From contig OV884058.1 of NCBI GenBank assembly GCA_930367215.1, positions 202,820,208 through 202,884,207 of the forward strand: 64,000 nt of DNA, given 5' to 3'. Under the pieces are notes generated by a model. It worked only from the letters and a program-made list of their open reading frames with translations, was not told the origin of the DNA and ran no database searches. Below, one piece after another: positions 45,836 to 56,450 of this stretch; position 1 is the stretch's first letter, and every line of letters begins with the position of its first letter. The translations under genes and the position numbers were made by a program. This stretch comes from Pollenia angustigena. Taxonomy: Eukaryota; Arthropoda; Insecta; Diptera; Polleniidae.

Positions 45836-47975
45836 CTATATACTTCGAAAAAACAAATGAAGACGAAATCTTTAACATATTAAAATCGTTAAACGTTAGA
45901 AAAGGAGCCGGTGCAGATAGTATACGCGCAAAAGATCTCAAAATAAATGCGAGCTTTTTAACGCCAGTAATAACAAAACTTATCAATTCAAGTTTAGAAT
46001 GTGGAATTGTGCGACCGATATATAAGAGTGGAAATAGGACAGATATCAACAACTTTAGACCAAAAGCTATCTTATGTGTAATAGATAAAATTTTAGAGGA
46101 AGTTATAGTTAAAAGACTCATTGATTTTCTTCAAAAATACAAAATTATCAACCCAAATCAATACGGCTTTCAAAAGAACAAAAATACTAACCAAATCTTA
46201 GGAAACTTCTCTCGTTTATAAATACATGCTTAAGTAATCATATGCACGTCTTAGTACTATTCATCGACTTTAGCGAGGCTTTTGATCCTCCCTCGCACAC
46301 CGAAATGATACAAGCACTTGAGAGAATTCACACAGAAAAAAATCAAGGTAAAATCGTAGAAAACATGGTTGATTTTACCGTTTTTGGTAGAGATTTTGCT
46401 TCATAGTTACCTCATCTTAATTTAGCATGATTTTACAATAACTTGCGAACCACATTTTTTTTTCTCTTAAAATAATTATAATTCATGTTAATTTAACATT
46501 GCAAAATGTCATTTATATCGAAATAACAATCCGAATCACGTTGAATGAAATTTATTTCAAGTTGAAACAACGTGAATTTCATGTAGAATCAAATTGGTTG
46601 GAGTGCGATATAACAGTGTGAAAACAACATATGATTTATTTAAGAATAATTCAAAATGCTTTCCCCTGTAACACATTTTTCACTAACTTTGTATCTCCTT
46701 TGTTAACAGAAGCATCAGCAGAATGGCCCGTTATGGTTGTCGTCATCATTCTACTTTGAAAACTTGATGTACTATTTAACTAAATAATTTTAACTAAGAG
46801 AATACGGGAATTTGAAAATAAAAAAATTTATACTTTTCTTTTTAAGGTTTTTTCTATACAAAACAAGTAAGCATGTTTTTATGGTTTCAATATTGAACAA
46901 TGTTATTTTAACATTTTTCATTTAAAATTAATTTAAAACAATAGTAGTTTTAAAAAGACTCCATACATTTTCCGAAATGTTAATTTAACATTGGTATTAC
47001 TGTGTGTATGTATGTATACATACTTAAGTATGTATGCATGTTAATTTAACAAGATAAACTTTTGATTTTAATATTAAACAGGTTTTTATGGATTCAATAT
47101 TGAACAATGTTATTTTAACATTTTTCATTTAAAAAGACTCCATACATTTTCCGATATGTTAATTTTACATTGGTATTACTGTGTGTATGTATATATACAT
47201 ACTTAAGTATGTCTGCATGTTAATTTAACAAGATAAACTTTTGATTTTAATATAAAACAGGTTTTTATGGATTCAATATTGAACAATGTTCTTTTAACAG
47301 TGAATAATATTAAATAAACGTGATTTAAGGTTATTTTAATATTTTTCATTTAAAATTAATATGAAATAATGATAAATTTAAATAAATTTCCAGAAATTTT
47401 CTATGATTCTCAATCAATATTTCGCCATGTAAATTTAACATTGGTATTTTTTTGATGTGTGTACGCGAATGATATGCTAAATTGTCTAAGTAATAGCGCA
47501 ACTTTTGCATATGCCGACGATACGACAATAGTAATTGCTAACAAAAAGTTACAGTGTGCAGAAGATAAAACGCAGCAACAATTAGACAATGCAACAACAC
47601 ACAATGCACACGACAATGGTCTCATAATAAATACAAATATAACAAAAGTGGTGCACATTAAACCTCCTCACCTTGCAAATTCACGGATTTTTTTTTTAAT
47701 TTCACGATATGAAATGCCTACACAATCAATCTGCAAATATAAACAACTCAAATGACTCTTGCTCAACCGTCGTTGAAACAGTTGAATTTTTATGAATATG
47801 TAGGTGTATATGTAGATAGCAGCTTCAAATGGAAAAAAGGATCTCCAAAAGAAATTACGTAAGTCATTATATATGCTATACCATTTAAGTAGCTGTGCTA
47901 CATATTGCGTATTATACCAAGCATACTTTCACTTTATAGTGCTACTTTATAAAAAACACAGGATCAAATATTGAA
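45836..47975 (+). pseudogene. non-LTR reverse transcriptase remnant, interrupted by a MITE
   Basis: Left part, to 46329: SLNVRKGAGADSIRAKDL, RPIYKSGNRTDINNFRP, INPNQYGFQKNKNTNQIL, then after frame changes DFSEAFD (RT motif A). Right part, from about 47465: NDMLNCLSNSATFAYADDT (motif C), then VGVYVDSSFKWKK and LRKSLYMLYHLSSCATYCVL to about 47975. The element at 46330-47462 sits between them, and about 50 residues around motif B are missing. Jockey- or CR1-related by motif style. No endonuclease or poly(A) end was found. Inactive. Confidence 0.75.
46330..47462. mobile_element. 1.1-kb element with ACACAGAAAAAAAT ends, inside RT remnant
   Basis: Ends ACACAGAAAAAAATCAA and, inverted, ACACACATCAAAAAAATACC. 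It matches 48471-49309 in the opposite orientation over most of its length (TTCATGTAGAATCAAA; AACAACGTGAATTTCATG; TTAAACATTGG-type words). Internal segments of about 180 bp (46860-47050 and 47085-47230) are tandemly duplicated. Confidence 0.75.
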
Positions 47976-48204
47976 AGTGTTATGGAATAAGTACCAATTT
48001 ACAACAAGAAACTACTTTCGCAACAAGACAATCAAGAAAACTCTATTATTGAGCCAAATAATAGCATCACTGCAACAAACATAAATCAGCAAACAAACCC
48101 TACCAACTCCATCAACGAATCAACTAGTACACGTATTTTTGAAACATACAGAAACCTTAACAACAATTACTTGCAAAACAACAATACATCCTCAAGTAAC
48201 ACAT

Positions 48205-49420
48205 CCCTGCAAAAAATAGGACCAGTCCTAACACGCGTGTAAAGAGTAGTCCACAAGGGACCAGGACTAGTCCAAAAGTAACCCAAACGTATGGAAAAAA
48301 CCTGGTCTAATTAACATGACGATGTCCTAGGAGAGGACCATATAACCCACCCTTGGACCACTAAGGAGTAGTTTTAAAACTACTCCATGGTATACTCAAG
48401 AGGATTAGTTTTGAAGTCGTTTAAAAACGAAAACATGTCGTTAAAAAACGAAGACATGTCGTCTCACTACACACAGAAAAAAATACCCATGTAAAATTAA
48501 CATGGAAAAATGTTGATTGAGAATCATGTTAAATTTCAGAAAAATTATGCCCTTTACTTAAATTTATCATTATTTCATATTAATTTTTAATAAAAAATAT
48601 CAAAATAACCTTAAATTACGTTTATTTAATATTATTCACTGTTAAAAAAATAAAAAAAAAAAATATTAAAATATAAATAAATCTGGATTCAATATTGAAC
48701 CCATAAAAACCTGTTTTGTATTAAAATCAAAAGTTTATCTTGTTAAATTAACATGCATACCTACTTAATTATGTACATTTTTTTTCCACTTTTAAAATAT
48801 GTTATAAAAAGAAGACAATTCCCGTATTCTTTTAATTAAAATTGTTTATTTAAATAGTACATCAAGTTTTCAAAGTAGAATTATGACCATATCGAGCGAT
48901 TCTGCTGATGCTTCTGTTAACAAAGGAGAATACAAAATAAGTGAAACATGTGTTACAGGGTTTTGAATTATTCTTACATAAATGCAAATGTTGTCTGAAG
49001 CTTCTTCACACTGTTAAAATACACTCAAACCCATTTGATTCTACATGAAATTCACGTTGTTTCAACTGGAAATAACTTTCATTCAACGTGATTCCAATTG
49101 TTATTTCAATATAAATTACATTTTGCTCTAACTTTACTGCAATGTTAAATTAACATGAATTATAGTTATATCAAAAGAAAAAAATGTTGTTCGCAGTTAT
49201 TGTAAAATCAGGTTGAATTAACATGAAACCCGTATGAAGCAAAATCACCACCAAAAAAATTTAAATCAACCTTGTTTTCGACGTTTTTAACTTGATTTTT
49301 TTCTGTGTGTACAAACACTTTTTAACAATGACATGGTCCATGCTTGCACTACATCGGACCAGTCCATGGAGTAGTCCATTTTATCAAAATGGATCAGGTG
49401 GTCCCATTTTATTTGCTGGG
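48205..49420. mobile_element. MITE with CCCTGCAAAWAA ends, disrupted copy
   Basis: The same element as 23615-23988, in the same orientation, with few differences, but split after GTCTCACTAC by the 840-bp element 48471-49309. The right half resumes at ACAAACACTTTTTAAC. Confidence 0.85.
48471..49309. mobile_element. nested element with ACACAGAAAAAAAT ends
   Basis: Comparison with the uninterrupted copy (23871-23890) shows the insertion duplicated AC or TAC (48468-48470, 49310-49312). Ends are ACACAGAAAAAAATAC and, inverted, CACACAGAAAAAAATCAA. It is a second copy of the family at 46330-47462, lacking that copy's internal duplication. Non-coding. Confidence 0.85.
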
Positions 49421-49421
49421 A

Positions 49422-50132
49422 TGTATTACACTGGCTTAGAGTCAAAAAATACCAAGAACGCCACATGCCTACATAAGTTAATTGGGACCTCCTGAACACG
49501 AAAAACGCTATAATTTGTTTTTCTAAGTACCGTTTTTTAGATAACGGTACTTTTGTGTTTTTCGGCATATCGTTGGAAAGTTAATTGAATGCCTTCTCCG
49601 TCGATATGCTGAAAATCTCTATCTGATAAGAAATGGCTGAGTAATGGCAAAATTTGCCTATTTTTTACGTTTTTTTAAAAAATTTTCATTTTTATTTCGT
49701 GTTTTTTCTACGTTATAGTAAAGATCTGGAATGTTTTATTTTTTAACCAAATAGCTTATTTAATTACCAACGTTTTAAGCGTAATTTGAAAAAAATCGGA
49801 TGAAAAGTTTTTTTTTTAAATACGTTAAAACTGATGGACGCCGAATATAGTGTTGTGAGCAATGAAGATAAAAACATTGTCGTTCCACAAAATCCTTTGA
49901 GGTGCCGTAACTGAGCCATTTATTATCAGATAGAAACTTTCAGCATTCCATCGGACTTATTGGTGGGACCATACACCGAGAAACACAATAGTACCGTTAT
50001 CTAAAAAACGGTACTTAGAAAAAAAAAAAATTACAGCGTTTTTCGTGTTCAGGAGGTCCCAATTAACTTTTCTAGGCATGTGGCGTTTTTTATATTTTTC
50101 CAAATTAAAAATTTGTAAAGCAGTGTTATACA
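49422..50132. mobile_element. 711-bp foldback element, about 165-bp arms
   Basis: The left arm (AACGCCACATGCCTA, AATTGGGACCTCCTGAACAC, AAGTACCGTTTTTTAGATAA) is repeated inverted at 49955-50132. It starts almost directly at the right end of the preceding MITE. Centre non-coding. Confidence 0.8.
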
Positions 50133-50464
50133 CAATAGCAACTGCAACAATCCTAACTCGACAAACAAACACCACTCTTACTCGTACTATGGAAACATCT
50201 TTAAACGCTGACAACAATTACTTTGAAAACAACAAAACATCCTTTCTTTACACGCGTATTATACACAATAATAACACACAAGGTCATTACAATATTGCAC
50301 CATCGTTAAACAACAACCCTCGACTGGTAACTAACTTTGCCAAAGACTTAAGGCCTAACCAGAATGTGAATAACGTGGCTTAAGCAACTGAGTGAATACA
50401 TGTAAATCATATGTGTAAAACCATGTTGAACATAAGGGAACTTTTTGCTAAATTTTATGAAACT

Positions 50465-50680
50465 GTTAGTGTTTTCTTTTCTATAAAAAATGTGACATTT
50501 TATTTGAAAAAAATGGAATTTGGTGTCTGTTTGTTAAAAAATTTTGCTTCCGAAAAGGGTGGCTTATTTTATTCTAAAAAACTCACCCTTTTCGAGAGCA
50601 TAGATTTTAAGAAACAGACACCAAATTGCATTTTTTTTAAATAAAATGTCACATTTTTTGTAGAAAAAAACACCATGTAA
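50465..50680. mobile_element. 215-bp palindrome
   Basis: Arms of about 100 bp share AAAAAATGTGACATTTTAT, TTTGGTGTCTGTTT and CGAAAAGGGTG in opposite orientation around a centre near 50568. An open frame at 50411-50644 is a product of the symmetry. Confidence 0.75.
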
Positions 50681-50745
50681 TTTGCTTAAGCAAAGTGCGA
50701 AACTAATCGCACGTTCCGTACGGAATCAAAAGTTTTTTATTTTGA

Positions 50746-51243
50746 ATAATTAGTATTGTGGTTATTTTGTTGAACTATTTATGGTTTTTAATCCAAATTT
50801 TTAATATTTTTAATTAGGCTTAAGTTCATGAAATTTAATTTTTCATTAAATTATTTTTTATGAAGAAAGGAATTTTTACAACATGAAAATTAATTAAAAT
50901 TGTTATTGATAAGGAAAAAACATGTAAAATCAATTAAAATGGATAATCATTCAGGGAAAGCAAATTTCGATCTACCAAATGTTAGAATACAATTTGGTTT
51001 AAGGACTGATGTTTGATTATTGACGTCAGCAGTCGTCGATGGCTGCGAGTGTAAGACGGCAAATCCATCTGAGGAGATTGAGTGGTTGCAATCGAAACAT
51101 GTCATGGTAACCTGCCGGCCGGGGTTCGAGCCCCAACCACGTCAAGAATGAAAGATTATTAATAACAATTTTAATTAATTTTCATGTTGTAAAAATTCCT
51201 TTCTTCATAAAAAATAATTTAATGAAAAATTAAATTTCATGAA
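50746..51243 (+). mobile_element. inverted-repeat element with tRNA-like Pol III promoter
   Basis: Perfect or near-perfect inverted repeats of about 90 bp (50828-50912 and 51152-51243; GTTCATGAAATTTAATTTTT at the tip) flank a core with an A-box-like GATTGAGTGGTTGCA (about 51077) and a B box GGTTCGAGCC (51123-51132). The acceptor arms do not pair, so it is not a functional tRNA gene but resembles a tRNA-derived SINE. The core is inverted relative to the flanks when compared with 28757-29107. Confidence 0.65.
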
Positions 51244-51962
51244 CCTTTGTACTTTATATCTTCCTTGTATACGTCTTCTGGTGTTTTGAGCGTGATCAAT
51301 ATGTTGTATATATGTATCTTGAATCCTTACAAAATTCTCTTGATATTGTTGAGTAATTTATATTCTTGATATTTAATAGATGTAAAGGCCCAACCAGAAT
51401 GTGCATAAACAAACTTAAGCTAATGTCAAAAATAAACGAAAAAGCCTCTCAAATACATTAAAAAAAAAAAAAAAAAACAAAATAAAAAACTTTTTAATAT
51501 TTTTAATTAGGCCTAATATTTGCCTAATTAAAAATATTAAAAAGTTTTTATACCCACACCACAACAGTGGAGAGGGTATTATGCATTTTTGCTGATGTGT
51601 GTAACGCCTTAAAATCAGCACAAGTGCATAATAACCTCTCCACTATTGTGGTGTTAGTATAAAAACTTTTTAATATTTTTAATTAGGCAAATATTAGGCC
51701 TAATTAAAAATATTAAAAAGTTTTTTATTTTGTTTTTTTTTTTTTTTATGTATTTGAGAGGCTTTTTCGTTTATTTTTGACATTAGCTTAAGTTTGTTTA
51801 TGCACATTCTGGTTGGGCCTTTACATCTATTAAATATCAAGAATATAAATTACTCAACAATATCAAGAGAATTTTGTAAGGATTCAAGATACATATATAC
51901 AACATATTGATCACGCTCAAAACACCAGAAGACGTATACAAGGAAGATATTAAGTACAAAGG
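51244..51962. repeat. 719-bp near-perfect palindrome
   Basis: Left arm from CCTTTGTACTTTATATCTTC, right arm ending GAAGATATTAAGTACAAAGG, centre near 51603. Arms of about 355 bp pair almost throughout, with scattered differences (GGGTATTATGC versus GCATAATAACC). Each arm contains a smaller inverted repeat (AACTTTTTAATATTTTTAAT and its complement). The centre resembles the 3' end of the repeat at 42299-42590. Confidence 0.85.
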
Positions 51963-52447
51963 TTTAGAAATGAATATGGAAGAAACACCCCCTCAGTACC
52001 TTTACCAACTATATTAAACAAAATGCCTACTAATATCATTAATTTACAAAATATATATAAAAGTAATAAACTTATAAAAAAATTTTTAATAAGTTTGCAA
52101 TAAACTAATTTTTAAAGTCAAATTATTTTTAAATTATTTTGTATCCCTATTATTACACTACGTGATTTGCATTTCAGTCACATCATCTTTTTTAAAAAAA
52201 TTTTCAAATAACGGTTATTTTGGAATATCTCAAAAACTGTTCTACTTTTGACAATTCTGACTTCATAGTCGGATTCAGCGGACAATTTTACATAAAGATT
52301 AGCTGTGAGATTCATTTGGTCACGACTTTGTTGAAATTTTGTCACGTAGTGTTATCAATGAATTTTTTGTTATGTATCAATACCTGCAGACATGCTAAAA
52401 AGCTTTGTGGTTCTTAGTAAGAAAACTTATTCACAAATGTTAAACTC
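51963..52447. other. gene-free stretch
   Basis: AT-rich spacer between the palindrome and the jockey fragment. No gene recognised. Confidence 0.4.
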
Positions 52448-53082
52448 AATATGACCAAAAAGTCGCATCGCAAAATCTGCAGTCCCACATCAATGAACTA
52501 GAGGCCTGGCTAGAAAAATGGAGAATTAAGGTTAACCCGGCTAAATGTGCTCACTTAACTTTCACGCTCAGAAGACAAACGTGCCCAGCTGTAAAAATAA
52601 ATAACATCACTGTTCCGGTAGAAAACCATGTCAAGTACTTGGGAATTCATATAGATAGACGCTTGACCTGGTCGCGTCACATTGAAGCGAAAATAACGGC
52701 TATGAAACTTAAAGCAGCTCAACTACATTGGCTTCTCGGTCGAAACTCAAACTTGTCCTTAGACAACAAAATTCTCTTATACAAGTCCATCATAAAACCA
52801 ATATGGACATATGGCATCCAATTATGGGGTACTGCATGCGCATCTAACATCCAAAAGCTTGAAAGAAGACAGTCTAGAATATTACGACAAATTGTCTGCG
52901 CCCCATGGTATATACGTAATGATATTATCCACAGAGATCTCAACGTCCCCACTATCCAGGAGGAAACTAAAAAAATATTCAATAAGTTACATCGATACCT
53001 CGCTCGGGGTCTGCTTCCGTTCGAAGGTTACCAGAGGCTAAAAAGAACCGATACTTTGAGACTAACTAGAAGACATTTTTAA
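52448..53082 (+). pseudogene. jockey-type retroposon, C-terminal part of RT ORF
   Basis: A continuous frame from about 52448 to TAA at 53082 reads LQSHINELEAWLEKWRIKVN, HVKYLGIHIDRRLTWSRHI, KSIIKPIWTYGIQLWGTA and QIVCAPWYIRNDIIHRDLNV. This is the thumb/connection region C-terminal to the RT core in jockey-clade elements. Upstream RT and endonuclease are missing: a typical 5' truncation. Downstream lie about 120 bp of 3' UTR and an A-run at 53207-53218. The frame has no stops, so the copy is relatively young. It is a different family from the 45836 remnant. Confidence 0.85.
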
Positions 53083-53245
53083 AATTTGAATACAGCAGTT
53101 AGTGGTTACACTGGTAACAACTAATAAACAACAAGTAGAATTAAGATTTGAATACATATTGTAAATTTCGATAAGAAAGATTCAATAATAAAAATAAATT
53201 TAAATTAAAAAAAAAAAAATTAAATATTTAATATATAAAAAAAGG

Positions 53246-53620
53246 TTCTAGTTCAGTTATATTTCAGTTCTAGTTCAGTTCTATTTCGGTTATAGTTCAG
53301 CTCTGTTCCAGTTCTAGTTCATTTCTAGTTCATTTCTAGTTCATTTCTAGTTCAGTTCTAGTTCAGTTCAGTTCGATTAAAGTTTTACTTCAGTTATAGT
53401 TCAGCCCTGTTTCAGTTCTTGTTCAGTTAAAGTTCAGTTCTAGCTCATTTCTGGTTCAGATCTAGCTCTAGTATTAGTTCAGTTCGAGTTAATTTCTAGT
53501 TCAGCACTAGCTTAGTTCTGGTTAATTTCAAGTTCAGTCCATATTCAGTTTCAGTTCAGTTCAGTTATGGTTCAATTTTAATTAAGCTCTTTTTAAGTTC
53601 TAGTTCTTATCTATTTCACT
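53246..53620. repeat. TAGTTCAGTTC minisatellite, second locus
   Basis: About 30 degenerate units of TAGTTCAGTTC, the reverse complement of the cuticle-intron unit, with variants such as TAGTTCATTTC. It starts about 30 bp after the jockey A-tail. Confidence 0.85.
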
Positions 53621-54727
53621 TTATCACGATTAAAACGTTTTTCTTGAAAAACTTTTATTGCTTTTAGAGTTAAGAATTTTTCGTAATAAAAAAGTCTTTG
53701 CCTGAATTTCGTTCCAACCCATAGTGCAATCCATAGTTTATTGTGAATCTCCCCAAAAGCCTGCCAATAATTAAAACTAGTTCTTGGAAATTTTTTTTTT
53801 AAATTATCTGATAAGTTTGTGTTAATTTTTCCTAATAAATCATTAAATTAAAATCAGTTAATTATTCGATAAATCGAATCTGAACAGGATGTTTGGCAAT
53901 AACAGATTGTGCTCAATCAAAAAGTTTTGTATTAAAAATAAAACTTTCAAATTGTTCTGGTTATTGTTAGTTTTTGTTTTATTAAATATCGATTGCATTT
54001 GATTTAATTTTGCAGTTTATATTTAAAATTCTTGTAGAAAAGTGAAACGGAAATACTTAAGTTTATTGTCGACTTGTGTGAACATGTTTTATGAGAATTT
54101 TTCTACAATTTCCATTCAGTTATTTCTCTAAATTTATTGTTACACAGGTTTGAATGTTTGGTTTACATTGAAAACGGCTAATAGTCCAACAACAACCAAC
54201 GAAATACCGTTAATTATATTAGAATCAAAATCAAATAGAAATCGATAGTGTGTATCGGTTTGTTCATTGATGCATGATAACTTGCATCAAGCGGACAATT
54301 GTTGGCGTTTTAAAGACATGATTGTGTCTTAAGTCTTTTGATTAAACATTTTTTTTATTACATTTATTTACTTACAATAAAGATTTGTTTTTCGCAGAAA
54401 AATATAATCTTTAAAGAGCCTTAAAGTTTTTTAAATTTATTTAAATTATTTTAAATAAATTTTACTGCAAATGAAAAAAAAAACTCTGGCTCTTTTATTG
54501 GTGGTGTTGACTCACATTTTAGTTAAATGGCTAAATTATGATTGATGAATCGGTAATTTTTTTTTTAACTTAAGCCGCATTCTCGTGTTAAAAACTGAGG
54601 CAAAAACATTTCAAAGCAACGCGCCTGTTGCGACAAATTTTTTTTTACATCAAAATAGTTAATGAATTAATATCTATATGAAATCGAAAAAGCTTAAAAA
54701 TAAAATAAATGCAAACTATTTAATTAT
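53621..54727. other. gene-free stretch
   Basis: AT-rich DNA, no gene, no repeats recognised. Confidence 0.4.
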
Positions 54728-55540
54728 AAAGGGTGGTCCAACCAAAACGCACGATGTTGGGTGTAAATAAAACAAAAAGTTTCCCAGAATTATCTTAATA
54801 TTTTTTATTATGATAGAAGAATCTATGAGAATTATTTGTAAAACAAAATATCGGCCAAATGCTCGCCACGGCTTCGGTGGCACACCTCTATCCGATGGTC
54901 CGTATTTTTAATGACTCTGAGACATAATTCTGGTTCAATGTCGGTAATGTGCCGACGTATCTGGTCCTTAAGCTCTTGAATTGTTCTTGGCTATTTTGAC
55001 GTTCACTTTTTCTTTTTAATATCCCTAAAGAAAGAAGTCCAACGGTGTCAAATCAAATGATAGTGGCGGCCAATAAACTTCCCCTCGACGTGAGATAACA
55101 CTAACATTGAATTTCTCGCGCAACTTAGCCATTGTTTCGTTGGCTGTGTGGCAAGTGGCACCATCCTGTTGGAACCACATATCGTCAAGGTCCATATCCT
55201 TAATTTCTGGTCACAAGAAGCCGTTGATCATCTCGCTTACCATTCACGGTAAGTGCCGACCTCTTCTGATACACCATCGCGAACAATAGCAATGTTTTCC
55301 GCTGAACAAACTGAGCGAGGAGGCCTGTGTCCTACAGACCCGGTTTGCTGAAATTTGCTCAAAATTCTCCCGATAGTGGACACATTTGGTCGATTATGCT
55401 GACCAAAAAAATCACAAAGTGCACGAAATGCCCTCCATGGTTGAATTTGTCAAACACTGAACCGAAGAAATGTCAAATTAAGTTGGGCAAAGAACTTAAC
55501 GTTAAGGTGCGACTCACTTTTAACATCGTGCACTATTTAT
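54728..55540 (-). mobile_element. deleted DD41D element, minus strand
   Basis: The left end AAGGGTGGTCCAACCAAAAC follows TA; inward it has GCACGATGTT, which recurs inverted near 55523-55534. The right tip is poorly conserved. Minus-strand transposase pieces: PRSVCSAENIAIVRDGVSEE (55320-55250), then DLDDMWFQQDGATCHTANET (second D, near 55180) and WPPLSFDLTPLDFFL (third D, near 55050), again with 41 residues between. The first D region is deleted and there are stops downstream. A different subfamily from 18538. Confidence 0.75.
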
Positions 55541-55589
55541 TTTGAAAGTAAATTAAATCGAAATCAATATGAGGCGATGTGTGTCAAGT

Positions 55590-56060
55590 TAAATTTTAAA
55601 ATGTATAACCCTGGTAACAGAATGATGTTAACCACTTAACTGAACTTATGTTAATACTGTTACGATGTTTGTATGTGTCCAGATTTCTGAAAAAGCAGTC
55701 AACGTGTGCGAAAAAATGATGATGGAAAACGATGGAAAACTTATTGTCCACAAATATTATTAATTTTTTCGCCCACGTTGACTCCTTTTTCAGAAATCTG
55801 GACTTATCCCCTAGAGAATTTAAAAGAGTAAATTGTCCATAAGTCGCTCCAACTCGCTTTCTTTCTTTCTGGGGATGGAAAATAATGGAGAAACTTATTG
55901 GTCACAAATCCTAATAGTTTTTTTTTCGCCCACGGTGACTCCTTTTTCAGAAATCTGGACGCATACATTATAACAGTATTAACATAAGTTCTGTTAACTG
56001 GCTAACAAAATTCTGTTAACATAACTGAATGTGTCTAGGGTTATAAATTTTAAAATTCAG
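55590..56060. mobile_element. TIR element, about 80-bp ends
   Basis: ATAACCCTGG and AACTTATGTTAATACTGTTA at the left recur inverted at the right (ATAACCCTAG). The segment GACTCCTTTTTCAGAAATCT occurs twice inside (55782 and 55939) and once inverted (55679). Length about 470 bp, non-coding. Confidence 0.65.
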
Positions 56061-56085
56061 CTTAAAACATATTATGAGTCGACAG

Positions 56086-56442
56086 TAGGGATGCCAAACG
56101 GGAAATCCCGAATCCCGGGATTTTTCGGAATTGATAAATCCCGAATCCCGGGATTTATTTTTTTTAATCCCGGGATTTTTAATATATCAAGTTTTGTGTA
56201 CAAAAATTTTCGTTTTTATTGAATTTTTATACTCAATACAAGAAAAAAATTATTAAAAATTATATTTCAGTTGTATTTTTTATTTTTATAATTCTTATTT
56301 TTCTTTTTTCAAAAATATATGTTCTATATATAATACCTTTTGAAAATTCTAAATAAACAAAAAAAATTTTGTTTATTTAAAAAATCCCGAAAAACCCCGA
56401 AATCCCGGGATTTTCTAAAATCAATCCCGATTGGCATCCCTA
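56086..56442. mobile_element. 357-bp hAT MITE with TSD GTCGACAG
   Basis: GTCGACAG is duplicated exactly at 56078-56085 and 56443-56450. Ends are TAGGGATGCCAA on both sides, inverted. ATCCCGGGATTT words are repeated near both ends. Non-coding. Confidence 0.9.
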
Positions 56443-56450
56443 GTCGACAG

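Larger units (their letters stand above)
47990..50383 (+). pseudogene. Asn/Thr-rich reading frame broken by three elements
   Basis: From about 47998 a plus-strand frame reads NSIIEPNNSITATNINQQ, STSTRIFETYRNLNNNYL and QNNNTSSSNTSLQ, up to the MITE at 48205. After the elements ending at 50132 a similar frame resumes (TRTMETSLNADNNYFENN, YTRIIHNNNTQGHYNIAP, LRPNQNVNNVA) and stops at 50383. The matching composition suggests one original coding region, possibly the tail of the neighbouring retroelement or an unknown disordered protein. No domain recognised. Confidence 0.4.

Noticed and set aside
50411..50644. 77-codon open frame
   Set aside because: It runs through the two arms of a palindrome.
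50985..51140. tRNA gene
   Set aside because: A- and B-box-like motifs are present, but the acceptor stem does not pair and no anticodon stem-loop of normal geometry was found. Kept as a tRNA-derived promoter in a mobile element.
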